This document shows, one piece after another, positions 44,431-58,200 of a stretch of DNA of 64,000 nucleotides (positions are counted from its first letter, which is position 1; each line of letters starts with the position of its first letter). The position numbers and the translations under genes were made by a program. The DNA is from Hedera helix (taxonomy: Eukaryota > Streptophyta > Magnoliopsida > Apiales > Araliaceae). The stretch covers positions 16,136,098-16,200,097 of the forward strand of contig OX359266.1 in NCBI GenBank assembly GCA_947179155.2, read 5' to 3'. The notes below the pieces were generated by a model that ran no database searches, was not told where the DNA came from, and saw nothing but the letters and a program-made list of their open reading frames with translations.

Positions 44431-47400
44431 AGTGTAACGCTTCCAAAACCCCATCATTTGATAATGACGATCTCGTGCATTAAAACATAACATTTATCTT
44501 CATAATCATTTCATACAATCATAATACAACTCATCAACTTGTTTATTAAAGCTTATGTTCATCATCTGTCTCATAATCATAACCTTCACATTCCTTATGC
44601 TAGAACTCAAATCATATAATAATAAATTATGACATAGACTATCACAGTTCAAAATCATATATATTATGATTTTACTTCGCTAATCCTGTGAATACAATGT
44701 TCACATGTAACTGCCCATACATAGCCCTGCTTACATCATACCTATTTTAACTTTTGTTCGAGTTTATTACATATAATACTCGACCTACAATAATACATTA
44801 ATCTTATCTCTTTACAATATTTTTCTTAATCAAACTTAGATACATAGCTATCTCTATGGATTTACAAAACCATACCTTGTGGTATTAACGACCAAGTTTA
44901 ACAAAATAAAATCATTAACTTACATATGACTTTCCAAATTTACATTCTTTATTCACTTATCATATTACAATTGAATATAATCAATTCCTTCATATTCTTT
45001 TATACATTTATCATTCCTTACCTTTTAGCATAACCGGATCCTCCGGCCTTCTTATACTTTGCCTGAAAATGTAGGTTTATAGCAAGAGTGAGCACAAAGG
45101 CTCAACAAGTCTAACATGTAACACATTTCACGCTTACAGTTCATATATATGTGTCATAAATTTCTAACTTTACCATGTTGTGCATTTTCAAAATATAAAT
45201 ATCACATATAGCATTTAACAATTAAAATACATAGTTGCACAAGGTCCAAATTTCAAAAACATTTGATGTCACATAGTCTGTCAAATAGTCCACATAGAAC
45301 AATTATTTCATTTCAAAAAATTTTGAAAAATTTGCCTGTTACGTGTTACCCCCAACTCAATCTTTACGTTCCTCGAACATCTTTTATATCCTTCATCGCG
45401 TCAGTTTGATAATCCGAACTCTATCTGTAAACATACAACCTACATATCATTATAAGGTTATATCACATCACATACGTACTCTAACTTAATCCATTATTAG
45501 ACCATTAGTCTCTATTCATTACACTTTTGATGTATTACACCTTACATAGGTTAATAATACATCTCAACTCGTTACTAACCTTTTACACAAGCATTCTCAT
45601 TCTTTTACTTAGCTTTTTGGGTATGTTATATTATACCATTCATTGTTACATAACATCTTAAGACCCTCTACATTGACCATTTTTATTAGTCTAGGGTTTA
45701 CATAACTTATCTTTATCATCCCACATCAAAATATAGCTTTTCAGACACTTAAAAAAAAATTCGAGAACAAAAAAATTCGCCCCGACGGGGACTGAATTCG
45801 CTGCTAGCAAATTCTACTCAGGTAACCTCGCCTAGATGAGATTTTTAGTGCTAAACATCTCGCCTAGGTACAGTTCTACATAATCCAAAAATCTAATTTT
45901 TGCACTACCTTTGCTGATTTTTAATTCTTTCATCTTACATCCAATTAAGTTCAAATTTGAACCATAGCTAGGTCTTCCTATCTAGTATTTTAGAAAAATA
46001 CTAATTTTCTCATTTGGCTTCTTAAAATTATTGAAGCATTAGCCCGTAAAAGGGCGTTTAAACTCGTTTTTACACTTAGACTTATTTTTAACCTTTTCGT
46101 CAACTTTGTGATTTTTGGCCATTCACTTCTAAAGTTCATTCCAACACTTAATATAGTCTCTACACATCATATAAGACATGTCTAGTCCTTTAGCGAGATT
46201 TGTCCGTAAAAATCGTTTTAGGTTGAAACGATCTATTTTGATCGTTCGAAATGCATTTTCGTTCTAACTTTCGTTCGTTGACTACCAAATCAACGTAAAC
46301 ACGTGTAATAATATAAAATTAACTCATTTGACTTCATTTCACCATTAATTACTCAAAACTGCCAAAAATCACACTTTAGTTGGATTTTCATCCACTTTAC
46401 AAAATTTTTGAAAAATTCATTTTCTAAGTCTTAGTCTCCTCTTTTCATATACTCATTAAAGAGTCCATTTTCAACCTTTGTAGCCTTATACTAGATATAT
46501 ATAAATTGTTTCAAAAAAATTTAATTTTAAAATATGATTGTATGGATATATTACTTCCAAAGCAAATTTTAGACTTCCAATTCATACTTTCTTTACTTTA
46601 AGGTCTCTAATATACTCTAAAACATAAAAAACACACAAGGCCTTCAAGTTCAACATTATAGCTTAAGGTTTCTGTAACGACGCCGAAATTCGACAAACCT
46701 TATTACCTTGAATTTCATATTTATTGTACATTATTTCCTTAACGTCCAAATTTCGGTTCGTTAATAAATCTTTAATCACCTTATTTAATCTATTAATTGA
46801 CTTTACAATCATCAATTACCAAATTTTTCGGTATAAATTTTTTTTTTTCAATCATTTTTTAAAAATATTTTTGGCATTTAAAAACTTAGCATCTCAATCC
46901 TGTCCTAGTCCCTGGATCGCAACCTTTACTTTTTTTTTTCTTTCCTGATAAGTATTATTGAATACTCAAAATACATGACTAAACCTTATTTATCCGATCA
47001 GAATCCGACAAATATATATCTCATGAATTATAAATACTCATTCCACTAATTTAACCATATCTAGTTTCTATATACAAACAAAATATATACATCAATTACA
47101 ATTGCAATTTTCCTTAATGTCACACAAAATCTCTAGTTATGATTTAATACTTCTGAAGTTTTATTTTTACCTGCAAAATTTATATTATGCAAGGAATGAG
47201 CACTAAGGCTCAGCAAGTTCAACAATGTGCACATAACACATAACATAACATGTTCTGTGTGTGTCATACATCATGTATTGTGCTTCTACTAAAGCAATAT
47301 ATTACATGTGTATCATATCTAACTCAGATTAACAATTTCCTAAAGAAGACATTGAACTACCTCACATATAGTCACATAATTGCACCAAAGGCACATCTCG

Positions 47401-48683
47401 GTCACATCAACCACAAATAACATAGCACGTAATTTTTATACACATTTAAACAAAGTAAGCATATAACATCATATAACAATTAATATCAAGTACTGAAGAA
47501 TTTGTTTTGGTGTCCGATTATTAATTTAATGGCTAATAATCCTTTATTGGACGACCTATAGTAAATCAATTAAATAATAATTGATTAACATTCTAATACA
47601 TTAATTTAATTAATATAAAACACATTCAATGCGAACAACCCGACTCGTCGGATATAATTTAGCGTATTTGGTTTTTCGAATTTTATTTTACAATTTTCTA
47701 AATTTTAAACTTACTAGATTAATATTTAAAATATTTAAATATTAATCCCCAATATTTAATATTTTTGCAAAAATATTAAATTTAATGCCCAAATATCATT
47801 TCTATATTTTTAGTATTTTTTATAATTTTTAAACATTTATTTTAATTAAAAATAATTTCTAATGGCATTTTCGTAATTTCGGCAACTTCAGGGACACGTT
47901 CAGCATTTTCAGAAAAGTTCAGAGGCACACTGATAATTAACCAGCAGTGCGTCCGCGCATTGTGCGCCCCCTTCTTCCGCCTACGCCAAATGACGTCGTT
48001 TGGCCTAGCGGTTACCGAAAAAATTTGGTTGTCGCGCATGGCGCGGCTCCCTTTCTTCCACTCTCCAAAACATTGTCGTTTTAACCCCCGGTTCTAGAAA
48101 AAAATCTGGCCGCCGCGCAATGCACGGGCGGCCATAAATTTTTTTTCTTCTTTCTTCTATTAACAGTAGCCTAACACCAATCAAAAACACCATTTTTGAT
48201 TATTTTTTTTTACCACATAAATACTCCAAACATCATATAATCAATAAATATACCTCTAAAAATTATATTGAATAATTTTCCTATTTATTTACTATTTTTT
48301 CACAAAAATATTTTATCACCCTAAATACTAAAATAAATCACATAAAATGATTTTATACCTTTTCATAAGCTTGAAATTCTTCCTTAAAGCTTGTTATTCC
48401 CCCCTTGATGGCACCAAAATTAGTCCTTCTTTTGGTGGAGATGGTGGTCTCGGGTGGTGGTGGTGGAAGAAGAAAGAAGATGAAGAGATGGTTATGTTTT
48501 TGTTGCTTTTTTTTTTGTTTGTTTTTTTTTTCTTCCTTTATAACATCTTAAGCGTGTGAGTTATTTTTAAAATCTTGCTCAAGTCCACCGACTTAACCAT
48601 CCGAATAAGCCACAAAATCATGCATAAATGAGTATTTTAATACCTTACGTAGTTATTTCGTGTAATAAATATTTTATATAATG

Positions 48684-51600
48684 TGTGACGACCCCAAATC
48701 CGGGTTCCTTTAACCTTAGACTTGGTACGTCACGATACATCATCTTCATACATGTTCTATAACTAATGCGGAATATATAAACATAAATTGTTTATTCTAC
48801 AACATTTCCCAAGGTTTCTAACCTTAACTTACATATATATACCTTTAGATTCATAAAAAGGTTTACAAAATTACTTACATCATATAACAATTTAGTTATA
48901 ATGAATAACACTATAATCTTGTCTTTTGCTTCTGTCTCCGTCTCTCCTCGGACATTCGTATTATTCTGAAATTTGTTATCATGATATAGCAAGAGTGAGC
49001 AACGACTTTGCTCAGCAAGTTTAAATACAATAACGATATATCATGATTGAAAGAAAGAACAAGCTTTCGGATTTTCAACAATATAATAATTGTGAAAGAG
49101 TACGAATCATAATTTCAATAATTGAATGACTGAATCAAGTAATGTTGAGTGTCAATAATGACCATGAACAAATTTAACTGAACCTTATGGTAATGAAGGT
49201 GATCAGCCTTTCATACCTAATGAACACATGCAACAAGCACTATGTGCGAATCAACAATTTAAAGAGGTGGAATAATTATACAGAATTAAACCATAGCATA
49301 CTTGAAACGTAACAACTTGAGTTTGAGTTAGGAACTTGAACAATAAAATAATGTATCCTGCTCGAATATAAATTGAGTAGGGTTTAGGAAACTTGCCTGT
49401 CTGCTCAGCTACAATTAATGTCTGGCTTTAACTAACTGGCTTTGAAAGACCTAACATTAGTAAAGTTGGTCTAATAATTAGTACAGCGTATTTGTACAAC
49501 TATACGCTCATTAAGAAACTTATCTACCACTCATAAGTACTAACACATAATTTACATCAGTCAAAACAATATTATTAACCTTATAAACCCTCAATCATAT
49601 TAGGTTAATAATTTAATAAGTTAGAAAATAATTTTCTTAAGTGTTAAACACTTATTAAACTATTAAACAATTTATTATAATTGTTTAAACAAAAGAGTTA
49701 AAAGACATTTTCTTTATTCCATTAAATCTAATTTCATTTAATTACTATTTAACATTAATTAAATAGTAAGTAATTAAATACCTTTAGTTATTATTTAATA
49801 ATAAATAATAACTTACTAGATTTATTTATTATTTAAAGTTAATCAAATAATAAATAATTATATCATATTAAAAATAATCAAATATCTTCAGTTATTATTT
49901 AATAATAAATAATAACTAACTAACTAGATTCATTTATTATTCAAAGTAAATTAAATAATAAATAATACAATTATATAGTAAATACCCAAATATCATTAGT
50001 TATTATTTAATAATAAATAATAACTAACTGAATTTATTTATTATTTAAAGTTAATCAAATAAGAAATAATTAAGTAATCAATTTTAGTTGTCTTTAATTA
50101 TTATTTAATAGTAATTAAATAATAATTAATTAATTTATCATCCTTGTTTATTATTTAATATTAATTAAATAATAAATAATTAATTTAATCATAAATTCAG
50201 AAGATATAATATTAAACTAACTAGATTAATATTTAAATATTAATCCTAAATATTTATTATATTTGAAAAATATAATATTAAACTAACTAGATTAATATTT
50301 ACAACATTTAAATATTAATTCTAAATACTTATTATATTTGGAAAATATAATATTCAACACCTAAATATCATTTTTGTATTATTAATATTTTTGTTAAAAT
50401 TTTAAATTAATTTTTAAACATTTAAATTAATTTAAATTATCCAGAATGGCATTTCCGTAAATAAACTGAAAAACCGGACCGATGGCAATTTCGTAATTAA
50501 TCAGAAAACCGAACGGAGGGGCAAAACTGTAATTTCACCCGGAAACTGTCGCCCGCGCATGGCGCGAGCCTAACTTTAACCGGCTCCAAAACGGTGCCGT
50601 TTTGGAGCACTGTTTTCTGGATTCCGCGCATAACGCGCGAGGACTGTTTTCGTTACGCCAAAACGGCGTCGTATTACCGCGGTCTGGCGAGAAACAGCAG
50701 GCGCGCATTGCGCGACCAGCCTTTGTTTTTTTTCTTCCTTAAGCAGATTGTGAACAGTACTATTTTAATACACAACTTAATAAAATTTATACCTTCAAGA
50801 AATCTTTAAGTCCTCAATAAAAATCCAAAAAAATTACCAAACACTTAATATCAATTTATAACATGAAAATATAATTTTTCATGATTTAATATAAAAAAAA
50901 TTTTATAAAAAAATTTACATCACATAAACTACCACAAATCATAACTTTTTGTGTATAACTCCATTTTGAGTGATTCAAACTTTGTTTTTCTCATGATTTA
51001 ATGTTCTATAATATTAGAACATCAAACCTAAGTTTTATAAAAATATTTTTGGACATAAATTCCAAAACTTATTTACACACTATTAAATACATATTTTAGC
51101 ATATAAAATATACCAAAATACAAACCAAACATATTAAACTCAAGCATAGCATAAATATTACTACTACACATTATTAACTATATTAACATGTTTATACTAA
51201 CATGATAATTTATTTAATTTAAAAACAAACTACATTTAAAATAACCATTACCTCATTTTAATGGCTATCTTCATTTTTCTTCCAAAATGGGTTGTGAAGG
51301 TGGATGGCATGAACCAAGAATTCATTCTCCTTCCTTATCTTTGCTCTCAAATATTTTCTCTCTAATTTGAAAAGTGAAAGAAGAATAAATGACTAACAAT
51401 TCTCTCTCTCTAATGACTTAAGTCTTCCATAATGTATAGATATATATCTTATATCTATGAAATTTGACCAACACAAGCTAGCTATTGGATGCTTACACAA
51501 GAAAGCCAACCCATGCCTTAGTTGGTGAGGATTTTGTGGGAAAAGACTCACCAAAAAATTAAAACAAGCAACCTAATTAATAAATAATTAAATAATAAAA

Positions 51601-53086
51601 TAACAATCACACATTTCACTCTCTTTCTCTCCCACTTGCCGGCAACCATCCATGATCATTGTCCCAAAAAGAATGTCACTTTTCATTTTTTAAGAATTAA
51701 TAGTTTTATTAAGTATTTTTCAAGTGGGCCAATCATTGGGCTTTAATTTAAAATACCAATTGGGCTTCTATTAAATTGTTTGGGCTACTAAATTGTCAAA
51801 TTTTATTATTCTCCACTTGGGCTACTAATTGACCCATGTTGGGCTAATTTAATAATTTACACATTAATTATTCAATCCATGATTAAATAAATAATTAGAT
51901 TGAATAAATAATTAAATATTCTAACCCATAAGTATTAAATTACCAAATGGACTAATAATATTATTAATAATATTTTACATTATTTACATTAATTAATTAT
52001 CATATTAATTAATTTATAAAATTTAATTCACTCATTATATTCATTTTAATTGAATATTTAATTAATGACAACTTGTCAATTATTTTGATATTAAAACTTT
52101 AGAGTGTGTTCGCTAATAATAATATATATAATCTATATATATTATTTATACACATTACCTTACCTCGAAAACAATTTCACCATAAATTATGAAATTAAAA
52201 TAAATACAATATATAATTTAATATATATTATTTAGGCCATAAGTTAAATTATTTAATATATTTACATTAAATAATTCATTTCTCATCAATTATGGAAATA
52301 ATTCCATTTACCCGAAAATACATTGAAATACTAATATATTTTCTCAATTTCTTATTTAAATAATTTATTTAATTATTTAACGAATATTACACAAATAATT
52401 GTATAATTAAATTTCTCACTCTCATAAATCATTTATAATGATTTATTTAATTATAGAATATATTCATTTAATATATTCAATTACTATTTAAAATTACTTA
52501 ATTAATTTAAACCCTTTTATATATATGTACATATATATGAAATTAAATATTGTACAATATATATAATTATTAATCTCCTTTAATTAATTCAACTACTTTA
52601 TATAATTTATAATTATATAATTTACATAATTATTCCTCACAAATAATTTATCAACAATTTGCATAATTGTTGATTAATGAATAAATTAATTCCACAATAA
52701 ACCTTTTAATTCAATTCGGATTAATTTAATATTAATCTATCTATTTATCACAATTTAATTAACCATTAAATTATGTTACTAAATATGCACGTATATATAT
52801 ATATTCATATAAATACATATTTAATTTACACGCAACCACGTCGCATAATTACATAACTCCACTAATTAATTCTCTTAATTTAATTAGACTTGTTGTTAGT
52901 CAAGTTTATTGAATTATCACTTTACTTGCTAACTTATCAAAAATTTTGATATCACCATATCTAAGTTAGTCCGTTAAATTAAATTTGGACCTCTATTTAT
53001 CTATCACTACTAGGTTATCAAACTCCAACCTTTATTAAATATTAAATATTTTATTTCTAATTCATTTAAATATCCGGGATATTACA
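48684..53086 (-). mobile_element. Element E, left LTR (3' LTR on the minus strand)
   Basis: 4403 bp, starting TGTGACGACCCC and ending CCGGGATATTACA on the plus strand. By reading it looks identical to 55223-59626 apart from a change in the A/T run near 50890/57430. It is preceded by TAATG (48679-48683). It contains palindrome modules at 50551-50720 and several inverted copies of TTATTATTTAATAATAAATAATAA between 49780 and 50170. The repeated ORFs inside (for example 50594-50809) are in simple or palindromic sequence and are not credible genes. Confidence 0.95.
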
Positions 53087-53101
53087 TTCACCCCTTCTTC
53101 T
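53087..53101 (-). promoter_or_regulatory. Polypurine tract of element E
   Basis: On the minus strand AGAAGAAGGGGTGAA abuts the LTR start TGTAATATCC. Confidence 0.75.
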
Positions 53102-53240
53102 AAAAATTTAGTCCCCGAAATTATCTCATACACATTTCTACCAATTTTCATCTCTGAGTATAACTCTTTACTCATCAAATTCTATGACCACCCTTTTCTA
53201 GGAAGTTCATACTTCTAAACTCATAATTCCAGAACAATGG

Positions 53241-53300
53241 AATATCTTGCAGAAGAATAAATTGAAAATCAATATCTTACAGAAGGATAATTTGAAAATC
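53241..53300. repeat. 30-bp tandem duplication in element E
   Basis: Two adjacent units beginning AATATCTTGCAGAAG and AATATCTTACAGAAG, both ending TTGAAAATC, with three or so mismatches. Confidence 0.9.
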
Positions 53301-55207
53301 AAAATATTCATTAAAACTTTCATAATATGCTGAGGGGTCATCAAGACTGTGAACATGGAATTAACTGAATTCCGAATAAATAGTATTTATCCCTGTAAAT
53401 ACTTATAAACAGAGTGTTTATCAATCACAAAGACTGAAAACATTCCATAGGTGTACGCTAGGTGATCAGCCTATCGTACTTCTGCGTTGTGCACAACGAC
53501 TTCTCACGGGGTCGAACTCTTTGGATTTACCAACCCATATCAGCATGCCACCACTGTTGGGCGCCCCCTCGCGGGTTCTTTATTCATGGCTCTGACATAT
53601 CCCCCATTACGGGGTTGTTCACCTCAGACTTACTACAAAATTCCGCTCCAGCATAAGTTGGATTGGAAAATAAAACTTGAGTCATTTCTGACCAAAAAGT
53701 GTCCAGTCAAAATAAATGACATAGACTCACATCATTGAACTGTTCGTATATTACGACTCAAAAATCATTTCAGATTAGTTAAAGTAACAAAAATTCATTT
53801 ATAGGACTTCATGATACCGCACCGTTGCAACAGTGCGTTGAGGATTCCGTCTTTTCATCTCTGCACCATGGCTTTAATGGCGTGTGATGATTTTATAAAT
53901 ACATTTTGATATTTTCAAATCAATTTGTCTTGCCGAAACAATTAGCATAGACTCTTCTTTAAACGTTTCAAAATACTAAAAATCATTTTGACTTTGTCAT
54001 ATTACATCATACCATAGTGGGCTTAAAAATACATCCAACACTAGGTTACTCTGCATGGATGACTCCATCGGTTATCATCTCTGCACTAAATGCATTAATG
54101 ATTTCAAAAATACATTTGTCTTTTCAAAAGCACAAAAGTGCGAATTTGGCACGATTTTTAAGAATTTCAAAGTCTAGCATAGCTAGAAGATTTGGAATAT
54201 CCTAAAACCTCAAAACACCTCAAATTTTTCCTCCACATTCTTTTCCAGCTTAATAACTATATCTATTATAGCCTTAACCTGACTACTTAACTCTATCCAT
54301 ACTTACTGTTCATCAAACTTACCACGTATTTGGGCTCAGCAACTTACCACAATCATATGGTTTGAGGAACTTGTCCTAGTCAGGCCAAAGTCGCCCATTC
54401 GCTGAGGGGCTCCACCACATGACTATGAGTCACGAACTTACTATGCGTGTCAGTTCTCAGAACACGAACTTATCTTAACATCCTCTACCTATCCGTTATA
54501 CACATGAGAAAAGAATCACCTTCTCAACATACATATAGTGAATAGCGCGACACCAGGTTTCAGTTGATTATCATTATAGGAAGCCAAGTGGTCGTCAAAC
54601 CAAACACAATCTCCTGCCCATACAAGAAATTGTACAACTCAGCCACTAATATGAGTCCTCAATTAAAAACCTACAAACCTCTAACTTCTCTTAACTTGAT
54701 ATGAATTTTGTCAATTCATACCTTATCACACTCAACACTTCAAGAGTCCACTTGTTACTATTTTAGTATCTTCATTGTTATAGCACCATGCTATCAAAAC
54801 AACCTCTTAATCATTTAACAGACCATTTGTCATTCCATGATTTTACTATGATCATCGGGATCTTATATCAAAATTGATTTCACTGTACTATTTCTCCTTT
54901 ATTCTAGGATCGTTTAATTCTATCACCTTATCATTCATCTTTGATCATTTCACTGTACGATCCTTCTCTTGTTAAATTCTTGAATCAAGTGTTCCCTGAT
55001 TCTTATTCCATTTATTTGGATTACACTCATTGAAGATCCTTCTTTGAATCTTTTCATATATCTATGTATCTATATAGATTTATTTCCTCATTTATGAACT
55101 GTATATGTTCATTTCTAAACTCTATCTGAGTTTATCCTTTCACTGTCTTCATTATCTTTCCATGATTATAGCCTAAGGTACTGCTACCTAAGAACTATAA
55201 CCTATCA

Positions 55208-55219
55208 GCTCTGATACCA
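55208..55219 (-). promoter_or_regulatory. Primer-binding site of element E
   Basis: On the minus strand TGGTATCAGAGC begins 3 bp after the LTR end ...GGGTCGTCACA. It is of the initiator tRNA-Met type and makes the right LTR the 5' LTR. Confidence 0.9.
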
Positions 55220-55222
55220 ACC

Positions 55223-58200
55223 TGTGACGACCCCAAATCCGGGTTCCTTTAACCTTAGACTTGGTACGTCACGATACATCATCTTCATACATGTTCTATA
55301 ACTAATGCGGAATATATAAACATAAATTGTTTATTCTACAACATTTCCCAAGGTTTCTAACCTTAACTTACATATATATACCTTTAGATTCATAAAAAGG
55401 TTTACAAAATTACTTACATCATATAACAATTTAGTTATAATGAATAACACTATAATCTTGTCTTTTGCTTCTGTCTCCGTCTCTCCTCGGACATTCGTAT
55501 TATTCTGAAATTTGTTATCATGATATAGCAAGAGTGAGCAACGACTTTGCTCAGCAAGTTTAAATACAATAACGATATATCATGATTGAAAGAAAGAACA
55601 AGCTTTCGGATTTTCAACAATATAATAATTGTGAAAGAGTACGAATCATAATTTCAATAATTGAATGACTGAATCAAGTAATGTTGAGTGTCAATAATGA
55701 CCATGAACAAATTTAACTGAACCTTATGGTAATGAAGGTGATCAGCCTTTCATACCTAATGAACACATGCAACAAGCACTATGTGCGAATCAACAATTTA
55801 AAGAGGTGGAATAATTATACAGAATTAAACCATAGCATACTTGAAACGTAACAACTTGAGTTTGAGTTAGGAACTTGAACAATAAAATAATGTATCCTGC
55901 TCGAATATAAATTGAGTAGGGTTTAGGAAACTTGCCTGTCTGCTCAGCTACAATTAATGTCTGGCTTTAACTAACTGGCTTTGAAAGACCTAACATTAGT
56001 AAAGTTGGTCTAATAATTAGTACAGCGTATTTGTACAACTATACGCTCATTAAGAAACTTATCTACCACTCATAAGTACTAACACATAATTTACATCAGT
56101 CAAAACAATATTATTAACCTTATAAACCCTCAATCATATTAGGTTAATAATTTAATAAGTTAGAAAATAATTTTCTTAAGTGTTAAACACTTATTAAACT
56201 ATTAAACAATTTATTATAATTGTTTAAACAAAAGAGTTAAAAGACATTTTCTTTATTCCATTAAATCTAATTTCATTTAATTACTATTTAACATTAATTA
56301 AATAGTAAGTAATTAAATACCTTTAGTTATTATTTAATAATAAATAATAACTTACTAGATTTATTTATTATTTAAAGTTAATCAAATAATAAATAATTAT
56401 ATCATATTAAAAATAATCAAATATCTTCAGTTATTATTTAATAATAAATAATAACTAACTAACTAGATTCATTTATTATTCAAAGTAAATTAAATAATAA
56501 ATAATACAATTATATAGTAAATACCCAAATATCATTAGTTATTATTTAATAATAAATAATAACTAACTGAATTTATTTATTATTTAAAGTTAATCAAATA
56601 AGAAATAATTAAGTAATCAATTTTAGTTGTCTTTAATTATTATTTAATAGTAATTAAATAATAATTAATTAATTTATCATCCTTGTTTATTATTTAATAT
56701 TAATTAAATAATAAATAATTAATTTAATCATAAATTCAGAAGATATAATATTAAACTAACTAGATTAATATTTAAATATTAATCCTAAATATTTATTATA
56801 TTTGAAAAATATAATATTAAACTAACTAGATTAATATTTACAACATTTAAATATTAATTCTAAATACTTATTATATTTGGAAAATATAATATTCAACACC
56901 TAAATATCATTTTTGTATTATTAATATTTTTGTTAAAATTTTAAATTAATTTTTAAACATTTAAATTAATTTAAATTATCCAGAATGGCATTTCCGTAAA
57001 TAAACTGAAAAACCGGACCGATGGCAATTTCGTAATTAATCAGAAAACCGAACGGAGGGGCAAAACTGTAATTTCACCCGGAAACTGTCGCCCGCGCATG
57101 GCGCGAGCCTAACTTTAACCGGCTCCAAAACGGTGCCGTTTTGGAGCACTGTTTTCTGGATTCCGCGCATAACGCGCGAGGACTGTTTTCGTTACGCCAA
57201 AACGGCGTCGTATTACCGCGGTCTGGCGAGAAACAGCAGGCGCGCATTGCGCGACCAGCCTTTGTTTTTTTTCTTCCTTAAGCAGATTGTGAACAGTACT
57301 ATTTTAATACACAACTTAATAAAATTTATACCTTCAAGAAATCTTTAAGTCCTCAATAAAAATCCAAAAAAATTACCAAACACTTAATATCAATTTATAA
57401 CATGAAAATATAATTTTTCATGATTTAATATAAAAAAAAATTTTATAAAAAATTTTACATCACATAAACTACCACAAATCATAACTTTTTGTGTATAACT
57501 CCATTTTGAGTGATTCAAACTTTGTTTTTCTCATGATTTAATGTTCTATAATATTAGAACATCAAACCTAAGTTTTATAAAAATATTTTTGGACATAAAT
57601 TCCAAAACTTATTTACACACTATTAAATACATATTTTAGCATATAAAATATACCAAAATACAAACCAAACATATTAAACTCAAGCATAGCATAAATATTA
57701 CTACTACACATTATTAACTATATTAACATGTTTATACTAACATGATAATTTATTTAATTTAAAAACAAACTACATTTAAAATAACCATTACCTCATTTTA
57801 ATGGCTATCTTCATTTTTCTTCCAAAATGGGTTGTGAAGGTGGATGGCATGAACCAAGAATTCATTCTCCTTCCTTATCTTTGCTCTCAAATATTTTCTC
57901 TCTAATTTGAAAAGTGAAAGAAGAATAAATGACTAACAATTCTCTCTCTCTAATGACTTAAGTCTTCCATAATGTATAGATATATATCTTATATCTATGA
58001 AATTTGACCAACACAAGCTAGCTATTGGATGCTTACACAAGAAAGCCAACCCATGCCTTAGTTGGTGAGGATTTTGTGGGAAAAGACTCACCAAAAAATT
58101 AAAACAAGCAACCTAATTAATAAATAATTAAATAATAAAATAACAATCACACATTTCACTCTCTTTCTCTCCCACTTGCCGGCAACCATCCATGATCATT

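Larger units (their letters stand above)
53087..55207 (-). mobile_element. Short non-coding internal region of element E
   Basis: Only about 2.1 kb lies between the two 4.4-kb LTRs and it has no gag or pol, so E is non-autonomous. It has a direct duplication of 30 bp (53241-53270 and 53271-53300), dyads of the GTCTA/TAGAC type (53701-53726 and 53927-53952) and the TACCGCACCG...GTGCGTTGAG block (53815). It also carries CGCCCATTCGCTGAGG (about 54390) and CCTGCCCATACAAG (about 54614), all shared with A and D. A more GC-rich patch at 53460-53660 has short frames that I do not regard as genes. Confidence 0.8.

Noticed and set aside
53462..53738. Two overlapping ORFs in a GC-rich patch of the E internal region
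   Set aside because: They are short, without homology that I recognise, and in a region that varies between A, D and E.
48792..57348. Duplicated small ORFs (48792/55331 and 50594/57133) as a conserved gene pair
   Set aside because: They are duplicated because they sit in the two E LTRs. They are short and cover simple or palindromic sequence, with no domain.
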